Below, piece by piece: positions 26,315-35,845 of a DNA stretch of 52,273 nt. Numbering within the stretch: the stretch's first letter is position 1; every line of letters begins with the position of its first letter. The stretch covers positions 1-52,273 of the forward strand of contig CAKNNA010000008.1 in assembly GCA_930989765.1 (NCBI GenBank), in the 5' to 3' direction. The position numbers and the translations under genes were made by a program. The notes beneath the pieces were generated by a model that had not been told where the DNA came from, did no database searches, and was given only the letters and a program-made list of their open reading frames with translations. The stretch comes from an uncultured Clostridium sp. Its GTDB lineage: Bacteria > Bacillota > Clostridia > TANB77 > CAG-508.

Positions 26315-27024
26315 TGATAATTACAATATTTTTTGCATTAGCAAGTATTTCGCTAATAATATTTGTACCAATATATTTAAAGAAAAAGAATAATTTATAC
26401 AAGTACAAGCCACAAGAGAAAATGAGTCTAAAGAAACAAAAGAAAACAATAAAAAATATTTGGGAACTTGGAGATTTTGCAAATTCTATTTTCTGGGTAA
26501 GTAACAAATATGTAATGATTATCGAACTTGGAAGTATTGAGTATAAACTTATGAATGATGAAGAACAGGACAACATTGATAATAACCTAATGAAAATATC
26601 AAAAACATTTAAGAATCAAGTTCAGTTTTTTAGTACCATAGAGAAAATAGACACAAGTTACAAGATAGAAGAAATTAGAAATAATATAAATAAACAAAAG
26701 AATAGTAATATCAAGGAATATGGAGAAAACATAATAGAATATTTAGAAAACATTATGCAAGAAGAAAATTTATATGTTAGAAAAAATTATTTAATTATTG
26801 AATCAAAAGAGCCATATAATAAGGCTTTAATTGAACTTAAAGAGTTTTATGATGATTTAAAATATAATTTAACACTTATAAAAATAAAAACAACATTGAT
26901 AGATGAGCTAGATACAATAGAACTTATTTATAGAGAATTAAACAAAGGAGATAATGAAAAAATAAGAAAAATAATACAGGAGGGAGGTATGGAGTTCTAT
27001 GTTAAATCAAAGAGTAAAACATAG
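26314..27024 (+). CDS. Membrane-anchored VirB4-N-terminal-like protein
   Basis: A 236-residue protein with one N-terminal membrane helix (about 2-22) and a cytoplasmic part that resembles the N-terminal, non-ATPase domain of VirB4/TraC proteins (FWVSNKYVMIIELGSIEYKLMNDEEQDNID). It has no Walker motifs. The next gene is VirB4 itself and overlaps by 26 bases. This may be a separate scaffold subunit that partners VirB4. Assignment is by weak similarity and context. Confidence 0.5.
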   Translation: MIITIFFALASISLIIFVPIYLKKKNNLYKYKPQEKMSLKKQKKTIKNIWELGDFANSIFWVSNKYVMIIELGSIEYKLMNDEEQDNIDNNLMKISKTFKNQVQFFSTIEKIDTSYKIEEIRNNINKQKNSNIKEYGENIIEYLENIMQEENLYVRKNYLIIESKEPYNKALIELKEFYDDLKYNLTLIKIKTTLIDELDTIELIYRELNKGDNEKIRKIIQEGGMEFYVKSKSKT

Positions 27025-28876
27025 GAAAGGTGAAAAGAAAATATCTTTAGAAAAGGCTAAAAAAAGAGAAAATAAAAGAAAAAAAGATAATATTTTTGAT
27101 AAAATGCCAAACCTAATTGAATTAATGATTCCTGACTGTGTAGATGAAAAAAGAGATTATATTGTTCTAGGAGATAATAAGTATTCTAGAAATTTTGTAA
27201 TATCTACATATCCAAATAAAATATTTTTAGGTTGGCTAGATAGAATATTCTCACTTTTGGGAGATGTTTCATTAAGTATTATGGTTAGACCTACAGATCA
27301 AGATACAGTTGTTAGACAATTAAATAAAAAAGTTACTATACTGGAATCTGAAAAGCAGACTTATGAGAATAAGGGAACTATTGATTTAATACACCCAATA
27401 CAAAAAATGATTTATGACTATGATGAAATCAGAAATTTAGTACAGACATATAATGATAAATTATTTTTCGTAAGTATTTTCTTTAGAATAAATGCAACAA
27501 ATTTAGAAGAATTAAATACAAAAAGTAATTTACTAAAAAGTGAGTTTGCAAAAATATCAGCAAAAGCAAGATGTTTAAATTTTAGACAATTTGAAGGTTT
27601 AAGAGCAAATCTTCCATTTGATACTTCTAACATTATAGATTATGAAAGAAATGTTACAAGTGAAGGACTAGCTACAATGTTTCCTATTGCTAATTCTAAT
27701 ACAGAATCAAATGTAAATGGTGTGCCAATAGGAAGAAACTATTTTACTGGACTTCCTGTTTATCTAAACACTTTTGATAAAAGTTTAACAAATCCTCATA
27801 TTGTTATTTTAGGAATTACAGGTGCTGGTAAATCAGTAACAATGGATACACTATCATCAAGAAGTTTGGTAACTAGAAACACACAATCAGCAATTTTAGA
27901 CATTGAAGGTGAGTATGTAAAAAGAAAAGAAAGTCTTGGTGGTAGAGTTATAAAAATAAAGCAAGGAATGAGTGCAGGAATCAACTTATTTGATATAGAT
28001 GTAGAAATAGATGAAAACGGAATGGAAAAGGTTAATATCTTAAATAAAGTAGCAGAAATAAGAGCCATTTTATCTGCTATTATGAGAAATTATATGGATA
28101 GAAGTTTAAATGCAAAAGAATTAGTCGATATAGAAGAAAGTGTAATTGAAACATACAAAGAAAAAGGAATTACAACAAATAAAGAAAGTATTTATGAAAA
28201 AGAAGGAGGAAAAATAGGAGAAAAACTTACACTTGGAAAAATAAGAAAAAAGATGCCAACACTTTCAGATTTTCAAAGAATATTAACAACAAAAAAGAAC
28301 TCAAAAGAATTAGCTGAAATTTTATCTGGCTTTTTAAAGGGAAAGTCTTTAGGAATGTTCGACTGTCAAAGCAATATCAATGTAAATGATGTTTATATAG
28401 ATTTTGACATATCAGAAATAACAGATGAAGTAACTAGATTTTATGCCTCAATGGTAATTACTACATGGATAACTGAAAAATATATGAAAAGGTCAGAAAT
28501 ATACGAAGAAAAAAGTGTATATGTAGATGAAGCTTGGGTGATTTTAAAACACAAAGAAACAGCAGATTTTATCGAACAGCTTGCTCGTAGAGCAAGAAAA
28601 AGGGGAGTAAGGCTTGTACTAGCAAGCCAGAATACGGAAGAATTTACTTCGACATCTCAAGGAAGAGCCACACTTAACTCTTGTGGTACAGCTATTATAA
28701 TGAAACAATCACCAATGAGTGTAGATAAAGTAATAGAATTTTTTAAACTTTCAAAAGGTACTCGTGATTTTTTGTTACAGGCAAGAAAAGGTGAAGCAAT
28801 CTTATATATGGAGGGAAAAGTATCAGCAATTACAATAGAAGTGTTAGAAAAAGAAAAAGAGATGATTAAGGTGTAA
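26999..28876 (+). CDS. VirB4-family conjugation ATPase
   Basis: A 625-residue ATPase that powers assembly and substrate transfer in the type IV secretion channel. Walker A GITGAGKSVTMD is near residue 271 and Walker B SVYVDEAWVIL near residue 506, followed by RRARKRGVRLVLASQNTEEF and a TraC-like C-terminal segment. The first ~40 residues are highly charged and basic, then RDYIVLGDNKYSRNF begins the VirB4 N-domain. It overlaps the preceding gene and lies 12 bases before the VirB6-like gene. Confidence 0.93.
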   Translation: MLNQRVKHRKGEKKISLEKAKKRENKRKKDNIFDKMPNLIELMIPDCVDEKRDYIVLGDNKYSRNFVISTYPNKIFLGWLDRIFSLLGDVSLSIMVRPTDQDTVVRQLNKKVTILESEKQTYENKGTIDLIHPIQKMIYDYDEIRNLVQTYNDKLFFVSIFFRINATNLEELNTKSNLLKSEFAKISAKARCLNFRQFEGLRANLPFDTSNIIDYERNVTSEGLATMFPIANSNTESNVNGVPIGRNYFTGLPVYLNTFDKSLTNPHIVILGITGAGKSVTMDTLSSRSLVTRNTQSAILDIEGEYVKRKESLGGRVIKIKQGMSAGINLFDIDVEIDENGMEKVNILNKVAEIRAILSAIMRNYMDRSLNAKELVDIEESVIETYKEKGITTNKESIYEKEGGKIGEKLTLGKIRKKMPTLSDFQRILTTKKNSKELAEILSGFLKGKSLGMFDCQSNINVNDVYIDFDISEITDEVTRFYASMVITTWITEKYMKRSEIYEEKSVYVDEAWVILKHKETADFIEQLARRARKRGVRLVLASQNTEEFTSTSQGRATLNSCGTAIIMKQSPMSVDKVIEFFKLSKGTRDFLLQARKGEAILYMEGKVSAITIEVLEKEKEMIKV

Positions 28877-28888
28877 AGGAGGTAAAAA

Positions 28889-30364
28889 GTGAATATATCT
28901 AAAAAGATTATTTCAAGTATTTTAATTATACTTGTTTTTTTTAGCTTATTAATTCCTAATACATCACAAGCAAGTATTTTTGATGATGACGAAGATGAAG
29001 CACAAAGTGAAATTGAAGAAACAATCGACAATGATGATGGAGGCTTGTTTGAGAAAATAATTGCAAAGCTAATTGGTGGAATTGCAGCTACAATATTTGA
29101 TTTAACAACAAATGAAGATTTTGGTATGGGCTTCAAAAACTATGATGAGCTAATCTTTGCCAAAGATGCAACAGTTATTTCACCATTTACAGATGAACAA
29201 TGGGATTCAATGATGGACTGGTACAAAATAATGTCTTCTATTGCAGGAAGTATTATTTTCATTGCAGTAGTTGTGGTAGCATACAAAATGATAATTAGTG
29301 GATATAGTGCTGAACATAGAACAGAAGCAAAAGACAGTATTATGAGATTATTTTTCGGAGCAGTTGCTATTGTGTTTGCACCATTGTTTGTCAAGTTCTT
29401 GCTATTTTTGAATAATAATCTTGTTCACATGATAGTAGGATATGCTAATGGAAGTTTAGATGAGTTACTAGGTAATGGAGTAGTTACTAATATTCAAACA
29501 GGAAATGCTATTGCAACAGCTATAGTTATTGCCTTATTTGCTTATCTATTCTTTAAACTAAATGTAAAATTTATAATTAGACAATTTACAATTTTAGTAT
29601 TTTTACTATTTACTCCAGTAGTAGCAGTAATGTGGATGCTAAATAAACGAACGATTGGAGCAGCAATATGGTTTGGGCAAATTTTAATAAATGTATTTAT
29701 GCAGTTTATCTATGCTTTTTTATTTTTAATTTATATGGAATTTCTACCTCAAAGTGGGGGCTGGGCTACATCAATTTTATGGGCAATGATGATTCTTCCA
29801 ATCGCAGATGCTTTACAAAATACATTACAAGACCTTGTATCTCGTATAGCTGGTGTAAATAATGATGAACTAGCAAATAGAGGAATTGGTATGGCAGGAG
29901 CTATGGCATATAGTATAAAAACTATTGCATATCAATTCAAAGGTTCAGAATCTCAAGTAAATAATAACAGTAATCAGACAAGTTTATTAGGAAGAATATT
30001 TAATAATAATGAAACTAGCCAAATTACTCCAATGAAAACAAATCCTATGGAAACTAATAAAATGAATACAACACCAATGAATAGCTTAAATACAGAAAGT
30101 GAACAAGGAAAAGAAAATAGTAATAATCTTCAAAAAGAAGAAACAAGCAAAAAGAATAGTAATATAACAAATATGAGTAGAAAAGCTTTCAACACAGGTA
30201 AGGAGTTTTTAAATATGGGTATGTATATGGCTGAAGGAAGAAATTTTGATACCAGAAGAAATTACAATAGAAATAATGTAAATGATACTAGAAAAGAAGA
30301 CTTTAAGAAAAAAGATAATGAGAACAGTACAATTATAAATATACAAGAGGATGATGAAGTATGA
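28889..30364 (+). CDS. VirB6/TrbL-like multi-spanning membrane protein
   Basis: A 491-residue protein. A signal-peptide-like helix (1-29, ending TSQAS) is followed by an acidic stretch, a helix near 112-135 and a block of about five further helices to residue 300. The tail of about 150 residues is Asn/Thr/Lys-rich and probably cytoplasmic and disordered. This topology between VirB4 and an M23 hydrolase is characteristic of the VirB6/TrbL channel component in Gram-positive elements. The GTG start follows AAAGGAGG; its stop overlaps the next ATG (ATGA). Confidence 0.75.
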   Translation: MNISKKIISSILIILVFFSLLIPNTSQASIFDDDEDEAQSEIEETIDNDDGGLFEKIIAKLIGGIAATIFDLTTNEDFGMGFKNYDELIFAKDATVISPFTDEQWDSMMDWYKIMSSIAGSIIFIAVVVVAYKMIISGYSAEHRTEAKDSIMRLFFGAVAIVFAPLFVKFLLFLNNNLVHMIVGYANGSLDELLGNGVVTNIQTGNAIATAIVIALFAYLFFKLNVKFIIRQFTILVFLLFTPVVAVMWMLNKRTIGAAIWFGQILINVFMQFIYAFLFLIYMEFLPQSGGWATSILWAMMILPIADALQNTLQDLVSRIAGVNNDELANRGIGMAGAMAYSIKTIAYQFKGSESQVNNNSNQTSLLGRIFNNNETSQITPMKTNPMETNKMNTTPMNSLNTESEQGKENSNNLQKEETSKKNSNITNMSRKAFNTGKEFLNMGMYMAEGRNFDTRRNYNRNNVNDTRKEDFKKKDNENSTIINIQEDDEV

Positions 30365-31101
30365 TAAAGAAGAAAGCCAAAAACTTCTTAAAGAAAAAAA
30401 TAAAAACAGCAATCATTCTAATATTAAAGCCTTTAATTGTACCGATTATCATTATATCAATTATATTTCTCTTCGTTTGCTATATAACAGACATATTATA
30501 TTTAGGAGATAAACATAAGGATAAAGTAGATATGAAAGAAGAAGTTAAATACTATTATGCAGATGAAGAATATACAGAAGAAGATAGTAAAACATTTTTT
30601 GAAAGTGTAGCAGATTTTTTAGATAGCATATTTGGAGTAGAAATATTAGGCAATGCAGACTTCCCTGTAGTTGGAAAAGGCAGAGGAGATATTACAAGTT
30701 ACTATGGTTATCGTAAAGCTCCTACATCTGGAGCATCAACATATCATAGTGGCATTGACATAGCAGCACCAGAGGGAACAAAATTAGTTGCGATTTTAGA
30801 TGGAAAAGTAACTAGAACTTCTTGGGGTGGTGCTGGTGGATATACAATAACAATAGAATCAGGAGAATATAGTTTTTCTTATTGTCATAGTGATCCTAAT
30901 TTTATTGTTAAAGTAGGAGATGAAGTTAAAAAAGGACAAGTTATAGGAAAAGTAGGTCCTAAAAATGTTTATGGAGTACCAGGAAATCCATACAAGGATA
31001 GTCAAGGTAATCCAACAAACGGGGCTACAACAGGTTGTCATTGCCATTTTACAGTAAAGAAAAATGGTGAAACAATAGATCCATTAACTATTTTAAAGTA
31101 A
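30361..31101 (+). CDS. M23 (LytM) peptidoglycan endopeptidase of the transfer apparatus
   Basis: A 246-residue membrane-anchored cell-wall hydrolase. A basic N-terminus and one membrane helix (about 18-45) are followed by a short linker and the M23 domain (about 110-246). Zinc ligands are in YHSGIDIA (H-x3-D) and in the CHCHF motif (HxH type), with the SYCHSD His also present. Such enzymes open the wall locally so that the conjugation channel can cross it. Here it lacks an N-terminal NlpC/P60 or lysozyme domain common in other elements. Translation is coupled to the VirB6-like gene. Confidence 0.9.
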   Translation: MIKKKAKNFLKKKIKTAIILILKPLIVPIIIISIIFLFVCYITDILYLGDKHKDKVDMKEEVKYYYADEEYTEEDSKTFFESVADFLDSIFGVEILGNADFPVVGKGRGDITSYYGYRKAPTSGASTYHSGIDIAAPEGTKLVAILDGKVTRTSWGGAGGYTITIESGEYSFSYCHSDPNFIVKVGDEVKKGQVIGKVGPKNVYGVPGNPYKDSQGNPTNGATTGCHCHFTVKKNGETIDPLTILK

Positions 31102-31115
31102 AGGAGGATTTTTTA

Positions 31116-31532
31116 GTGGTAGTTATTTATACAGGAAGTAATGAAATAGATAAAATTTTAGAGGCAGAAATTAAAGGTAGTATGGTTGTAAGTTATGAAG
31201 ATTTTATAATAGAAGATGATAAATTCAAAGACCAAACAGTTATATTAGGAGCAAATTCTATTGAAAGAGATTTAAAAGAATATCTATTTTTATTACGAAG
31301 TAAGAATATTAGGGTTATTCTATTATTAGATAATGACAAAAATGAAAAAACAAAAACAGCATTAGAATATGGCATATATGATTTAGTGTTTGGAAATTTT
31401 TATCCAAGCCAAATAGTAGAAATATTAAATAATCCTAAACGATTTTCTGATATTTCTAAAATATATCGAAGATGGTTTGATATACATATAAAAAAGAATA
31501 GAAGGAAGGACTATAAATATGAAAAAAAGTAA
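31116..31532 (+). CDS. Receiver-like protein of the conjugation operon
   Basis: A 138-residue protein. Alternating strands and helices (VVIYTGS, TVILGANS, IRVILLLDN, YGIYDLVFGNFYPSQIVEIL) resemble a receiver or TadZ/CpaE N-terminal fold. A clear phospho-acceptor pattern with the conserved Lys is missing. The tail is very basic. GTG 31116 is used, eight bases after AAGGAGG. The gene overlaps the sortase start by 14 bases. The role is unknown; a localisation or regulatory role for the secretion machine is a guess. Confidence 0.5.
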   Translation: MVVIYTGSNEIDKILEAEIKGSMVVSYEDFIIEDDKFKDQTVILGANSIERDLKEYLFLLRSKNIRVILLLDNDKNEKTKTALEYGIYDLVFGNFYPSQIVEILNNPKRFSDISKIYRRWFDIHIKKNRRKDYKYEKK

Positions 31533-32100
31533 AATTAAGCTAATAGCAATAGGAATTATTTTATTGATTATAATTTTAGCAGTAATAATATCAATAATAG
31601 TTTCAAAATTTAGCAAAGATAACAATATTGATAACAACATGATATATGTAAATGATATTCCACAAGAGGTAACAGTAGATTCAGAAGATGATATTGTTTT
31701 AGCCGATGAAGAAGGTGTGATTGGAATATTAGAAATTCCTAAAATTGGAGTATCAGCACCAATAAAAGAAGGAACAGACTGGGAAACTATGAAAGAATAT
31801 ATAGGACATTTTGAAAATAGCAGTATTTGGGAGGGCAATGTTTGCCTTGCTTCTCATAATAGAGGTTCGCTTGTAAAACACTATTTTGAGAAGATTAATG
31901 AATTAGTAAACGGAGATACAATTATATATAAGACAGTTCTAGGGGAAAGAACATACCAAGTGGTATCAACAAAAGAAATTACCAACACAGATTGGTCAAT
32001 TACAGAAAATACAGAAGATAAAAATATTATTACATTAGTAACTTGCATTAAAAATCAACCAGAAAAAAGATTTTGTGTTGTAGCTGAAGAAAAAATATAG
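31519..32100 (+). CDS. Sortase-family transpeptidase
   Basis: A 193-residue membrane-anchored sortase. One N-terminal helix (7-29), a linker, and the catalytic domain starting at IGILEIPKIGVSAPI. The catalytic triad is visible: His113 (LASHNRG), Cys176 (TLVTCI) and Arg184 (EKRFCV). Domain order resembles class B/D enzymes that act on LPxTG-type proteins. The probable substrate is the large adhesin encoded two genes downstream, which ends with LPKTG. It shares the conjugation operon, so the element provides both enzyme and cargo. Confidence 0.88.
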   Translation: MKKSKIKLIAIGIILLIIILAVIISIIVSKFSKDNNIDNNMIYVNDIPQEVTVDSEDDIVLADEEGVIGILEIPKIGVSAPIKEGTDWETMKEYIGHFENSSIWEGNVCLASHNRGSLVKHYFEKINELVNGDTIIYKTVLGERTYQVVSTKEITNTDWSITENTEDKNIITLVTCIKNQPEKRFCVVAEEKI

Positions 32101-32172
32101 CTAAAATTTTTTCTCACATTGTAAATTAAATCATATAAATTCTATACTTGAAATTAAAAAGGAGGAATTTGT

Positions 32173-32868
32173 ATGGTTAAGAAAATAATATTAGTTATAG
32201 TTTTATTTGTTACTGTAGGAGTAATAGGTGGAATAAGTTTTTTAAATTATAAATTTGACAATAGTGTAGAAAATGAAAATGTATTAGATATAGGAAAATT
32301 ACAAAATAAAATAGGTAATACATTAAAGCAAGAGGTCAATGAGATAAAAGATAATTTGAATAATTTAACTGAAAAAAATACTACTACTGTAAATAAAGAT
32401 ACTGTAACTGAAAAAGAAGAAAAACAATTAAATGATAAAAATGTAAATACAACAAAAACTAATGTAAGTAAAAATGATACCAAAGAAAATAAAAATAAAA
32501 ATACAAATGGAAAGGTTGTAATAACAAACAATAAAAACACACAAGATAAAGTAGATAATAATAAAACAGAAGAAACACCAAAGACAGAAGAAAATAAAAC
32601 AAAAGAGCCTATATATAATAAAATAGAAACTGATAGAATGATTGAATGTATTGATAAATATGCAAAACAGAATCCAGATTTAATAGGAAAAAATGGAGAA
32701 AAATTATATAAAATAAGAGTTTCAAAAGATGCAATGCAATACGACTGTTTTTATCCATTTAGAGAAAGTCAAATTGAAGCAAAAGTTGCAAATGTATTTT
32801 CTTGTACTTTCGTGATATATGCAGTAGATGTAAATGGTGTTACAAAATATTATATAGGCATAGAATAA
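32173..32868 (+). CDS. Membrane-tethered protein with Lys/Asn/Thr-rich stalk
   Basis: A 231-residue protein with an N-terminal membrane helix (about 5-26), a long low-complexity Lys/Asn/Thr/Glu stalk (about 50-150) and a compact C-terminal domain (about 155-231) with two Cys (MQYDCFYPF, VFSCTFVIY) that may form a disulphide, ending in a predicted strand-rich YYIGIE. The family is not recognised. It lies between the sortase and the adhesin and is probably displayed on the cell surface. AAAGGAGG precedes the ATG. Confidence 0.55.
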   Translation: MVKKIILVIVLFVTVGVIGGISFLNYKFDNSVENENVLDIGKLQNKIGNTLKQEVNEIKDNLNNLTEKNTTTVNKDTVTEKEEKQLNDKNVNTTKTNVSKNDTKENKNKNTNGKVVITNNKNTQDKVDNNKTEETPKTEENKTKEPIYNKIETDRMIECIDKYAKQNPDLIGKNGEKLYKIRVSKDAMQYDCFYPFRESQIEAKVANVFSCTFVIYAVDVNGVTKYYIGIE

Positions 32869-32881
32869 TAATTTAAAATTG

Positions 32882-32912
32882 AAAGAAGGATTGTTTATCA
32901 ATTCTTCTTTTT
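32882..32912 (+). terminator. Intrinsic terminator upstream of the adhesin gene
   Basis: An AAGAAGGATTG / CAATTCTTCTT stem with one G-U pair and a five-base loop is followed by a T run. It separates the adhesin gene from the upstream conjugation genes and could set adhesin expression by partial read-through, since no strong promoter is evident after it. Confidence 0.6.
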
Positions 32913-32932
32913 TAGAAGGGAGAAAATGAAAT

Positions 32933-35494
32933 ATGAAAGAAAAAACTAAAAAAGTCGTATGTACTATTTTATTACTTATGATAACATTATCAAGTTTTTC
33001 ACAAGTATTTGCAGTAGAAATAGGCAGTACACAAGATATAGTAAATATGGGTGTATGTCCTGCAAATATTTGGTATAGAAAAGATGGAGTAAGCATTGGA
33101 GTATTAACTCACATGGTTGGTTTTTATGAAGATGGACAATTTAGACCAAGTTATTGTTTAAATAAGAATCTACCTGGTGTAGATGATGAAACACAATATG
33201 GGGTAGTTGTTGAAGACATGAACAATATTCCAAACTTTGAGGGGCTATGGAGAGTTTTAGTAAATGGCTATCCATATAAAACACCTCAAGAAATGGGATT
33301 ACAAGATGAATATGATGCGTTTATGGCAACAAAACAAGCTGTGTATAGAGTAATTGATGGAGAACCAGCAGACTACTATGCAAAAGATGAAAGAGGAAAT
33401 AAAATTGTTGCAAAAATTAAGGAATTAGTTGATATAGGAAGAAACGGAACACAAACATATAAAGATCCAGTAATTACAGTAAATGCAACATCTGATGCTG
33501 GTATTGATAATATAAATAAAGATTATATTTCACAAAGCTTTGTTGTTGACTCACAAGTAGAAATGTCTACTATAAAGGCAGTTTTAAATGCAAATTCTGC
33601 ACCAGAAGGAACATATTTAGCAGATGTTAATAATAATGCAAAAACAGAATTTTCAAAAGGTGAAACATTTAAAGTATTAGTTCCAAGAAAGAATATTACA
33701 GATACAATAAATGTTCAAATGTCTTTTGACGGAAAATGTAAAACATATCCTATTCTATTTGGAAAAGCACCAAATGAAAATGTGCAAGATTATTTACTTA
33801 CAACAGATCCATTTGTTATGAGTACAGCAAAAGCAACAATGACATATACTCCTGATTTCAATGTCGAGATAGAAAAAGTCAGCAATGGAAAGAGTGAAAT
33901 TACAGGAGAGGCAGAAGGAAGTCCACTTGCAGGAGCTACATTTAAAATTGTAGTAGATGGTGAAGAAAAGGAAAGAATACTAAAAACTGACGAAAACGGA
34001 AAAATCTATATAGAAGGTTTACCTTTAAATACAGAAATAACCGTAACTGAAATTCAAGCTCCAGATTACTACTTAAAAGGAAAAGATACTCAATTTATAA
34101 TTGAGGGAAAATACGATGGGGATGATAAAAAAGTTACAGTAGAAAATACACCAGTTGACATTGAAGTTAGTGTTGATAAAGAATCTAACAAAGACGAGGC
34201 TCAAGGAAATGAAATTGTAGAATATACAATAGACAATGTAAAAAATTTATCTAATGTAAAATTAGATAATTTCACACTTACTGATTATTTACCAAAAGAA
34301 GTAAGAATCCAAAGTTTACAAACAGGTACTTACAATGAAGACTTAAAATATAGAGTAACATATAATACTAATAAGAAAACAGATATTGAAATAGCTAAAG
34401 ATTTAAGTACAACAAAAAATAATACAATAGATTTTACAAAAGAAAAATTATCTGACGGAGAATATGTAACGAGCTATACACTTCACTTTGGGACAGTAAA
34501 AATAGGATTTAGTAATTCTTCACAAATGAAAGTTCAAACAAAAGTTATAGAAGGATTAGTAGATGATTCTACATTTATAAACAATGTGAAGGTAGTAGGT
34601 CATTATTTAGAAGCTAAAGCTGAAGATGAGGACGATGTACCAGTAAAAGTATATGAGAATATATTAAAAGTTAAAAAAGTTAGTAAAGAATATAACCAAT
34701 ATACAGATTTAGATGCAGGCACAAAAATAAATGCTACATTTGACATATTAGATGAAAATAAAAACTATGTAGAAACTGTAAAGACAACAGATGGTGAATT
34801 TGAATATAAATATTTAGAAACAGGTAAACAATACTACTTAAAAGAATTGTCAGTAGATGACTATTATGTAATTTCAAAAGATTTAATCCCATTCAAATTT
34901 GAAGAAAATGGACAGGTTGTTGAATTAACAGTAGAAAATGATAATGTTAATTTAATTGTTGATGTAGAAAAAGAAGGACCAACAGAAGCTGAACCAGGAG
35001 AAGTTATAACTTATGATTTTGATAAAATAGGAAATTTCTCAAATATAGATGTAGATAATTTTATATGGGGAGATAAATTACCAAGACAGGTAACAGCACA
35101 AAAATTAGAAACAGGAACATGGAACGAAGACCTAACATATAAAGTTCAATATATCACAAATAAAAATACGAATTGGAAAGATAATGGAGAATTTAGTACA
35201 ACTAAAAATAACACGATTGATTTTACAACATTAGGATTAGAAGAAGATGAATATGTTACAGAATATAGATTATGCTTTGGTCATGTAAAATCAGGATTTA
35301 CACAAGTAGAAGCTCCAAAACTTACTGCTAAAGTAAATGAAGATGTAGCAAATGGCAAAATTTTTGTAAATGATACTTATGTAACAGCAACATATAAAGA
35401 AACAGATTTAAAAGATGAAGATGATGCACATACAGTTGTTTACAAGAAAACACCAACAGTACCAGAAAAAGAATTACCTAAAACAGGATTTTAA
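32933..35494 (+). CDS. Thioester-domain (TED) surface adhesin with Cna-B/SpaA repeats and terminal LPKTG
   Basis: An 853-residue secreted protein. A signal peptide (1-27) is followed by a thioester domain whose Cys75 (RPSYCLNK) and Gln135 (TKQAVYRV) are placed like the Cys-Gln pair that forms an internal thioester able to bind host targets covalently. SpaA/Cna-B type domains (two near 325-410 and 560-640) alternate with two isopeptide-like DUF11-style repeats, seen as the paired KLETGTWNEDLTYKVQY / SLQTGTYNEDLKYRVTY segments. The chain ends at LPKTGF-stop, without the usual hydrophobic helix and basic tail of a sorting signal. It is carried in the conjugation operon near a sortase and may promote mating contact or gut adhesion. 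Confidence 0.85.
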   Translation: MKEKTKKVVCTILLLMITLSSFSQVFAVEIGSTQDIVNMGVCPANIWYRKDGVSIGVLTHMVGFYEDGQFRPSYCLNKNLPGVDDETQYGVVVEDMNNIPNFEGLWRVLVNGYPYKTPQEMGLQDEYDAFMATKQAVYRVIDGEPADYYAKDERGNKIVAKIKELVDIGRNGTQTYKDPVITVNATSDAGIDNINKDYISQSFVVDSQVEMSTIKAVLNANSAPEGTYLADVNNNAKTEFSKGETFKVLVPRKNITDTINVQMSFDGKCKTYPILFGKAPNENVQDYLLTTDPFVMSTAKATMTYTPDFNVEIEKVSNGKSEITGEAEGSPLAGATFKIVVDGEEKERILKTDENGKIYIEGLPLNTEITVTEIQAPDYYLKGKDTQFIIEGKYDGDDKKVTVENTPVDIEVSVDKESNKDEAQGNEIVEYTIDNVKNLSNVKLDNFTLTDYLPKEVRIQSLQTGTYNEDLKYRVTYNTNKKTDIEIAKDLSTTKNNTIDFTKEKLSDGEYVTSYTLHFGTVKIGFSNSSQMKVQTKVIEGLVDDSTFINNVKVVGHYLEAKAEDEDDVPVKVYENILKVKKVSKEYNQYTDLDAGTKINATFDILDENKNYVETVKTTDGEFEYKYLETGKQYYLKELSVDDYYVISKDLIPFKFEENGQVVELTVENDNVNLIVDVEKEGPTEAEPGEVITYDFDKIGNFSNIDVDNFIWGDKLPRQVTAQKLETGTWNEDLTYKVQYITNKNTNWKDNGEFSTTKNNTIDFTTLGLEEDEYVTEYRLCFGHVKSGFTQVEAPKLTAKVNEDVANGKIFVNDTYVTATYKETDLKDEDDAHTVVYKKTPTVPEKELPKTGF

Positions 35495-35512
35495 TGAAGG
35501 AGGAATTATTAT

Positions 35513-35773
35513 ATGTTAAATATTAGTGAAGTAAGAATAAAAAGAATAAACAGAGGTAAATTTTTAGGATATGCAAGTATTTTAATAGATGATTCAATAA
35601 TTGTAGATGGAATAGAATTTTTTGAGGGAAAAAAGGGTAGATATTTTTTAATGCCTTTAAATCCAAAAATGAAAAAGACAAGAAAAAACAGCTCATATCC
35701 AATAAATGAGAATACAAGAGAACAAATATTAGATGCAATTTGTGAAGAATATGACAAAGAAACAGAAGAATAA
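35513..35773 (+). CDS. SpoVG-family protein
   Basis: An 86-residue homologue of SpoVG. The start ISEVRIKRINRGKFLGYASILIDDSIIVDGIEFFEG and YFLMPLNPKM match the family, nucleic-acid-binding regulators conserved in Firmicutes and often copied on conjugative elements. A GGAGG site precedes the ATG, and a terminator follows. Its role on the element is unknown; regulation of transfer or accessory genes is plausible. Confidence 0.85.
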   Translation: MLNISEVRIKRINRGKFLGYASILIDDSIIVDGIEFFEGKKGRYFLMPLNPKMKKTRKNSSYPINENTREQILDAICEEYDKETEE

Positions 35774-35782
35774 CCAAGAAAA

Positions 35783-35819
35783 AAAGAAGATATAGGAGGA
35801 TGACTTTTATATCTTCTTT
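35783..35819 (+). terminator. Hairpin terminator after the spoVG-like gene
   Basis: AAAGAAGATATA at 35783-35794 pairs perfectly with TATATCTTCTTT at 35808-35819, followed by AATTTTTTATTT. Confidence 0.7.
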
Positions 35820-35845
35820 AATTTTTTATTTACAAGGAGGAGAAA

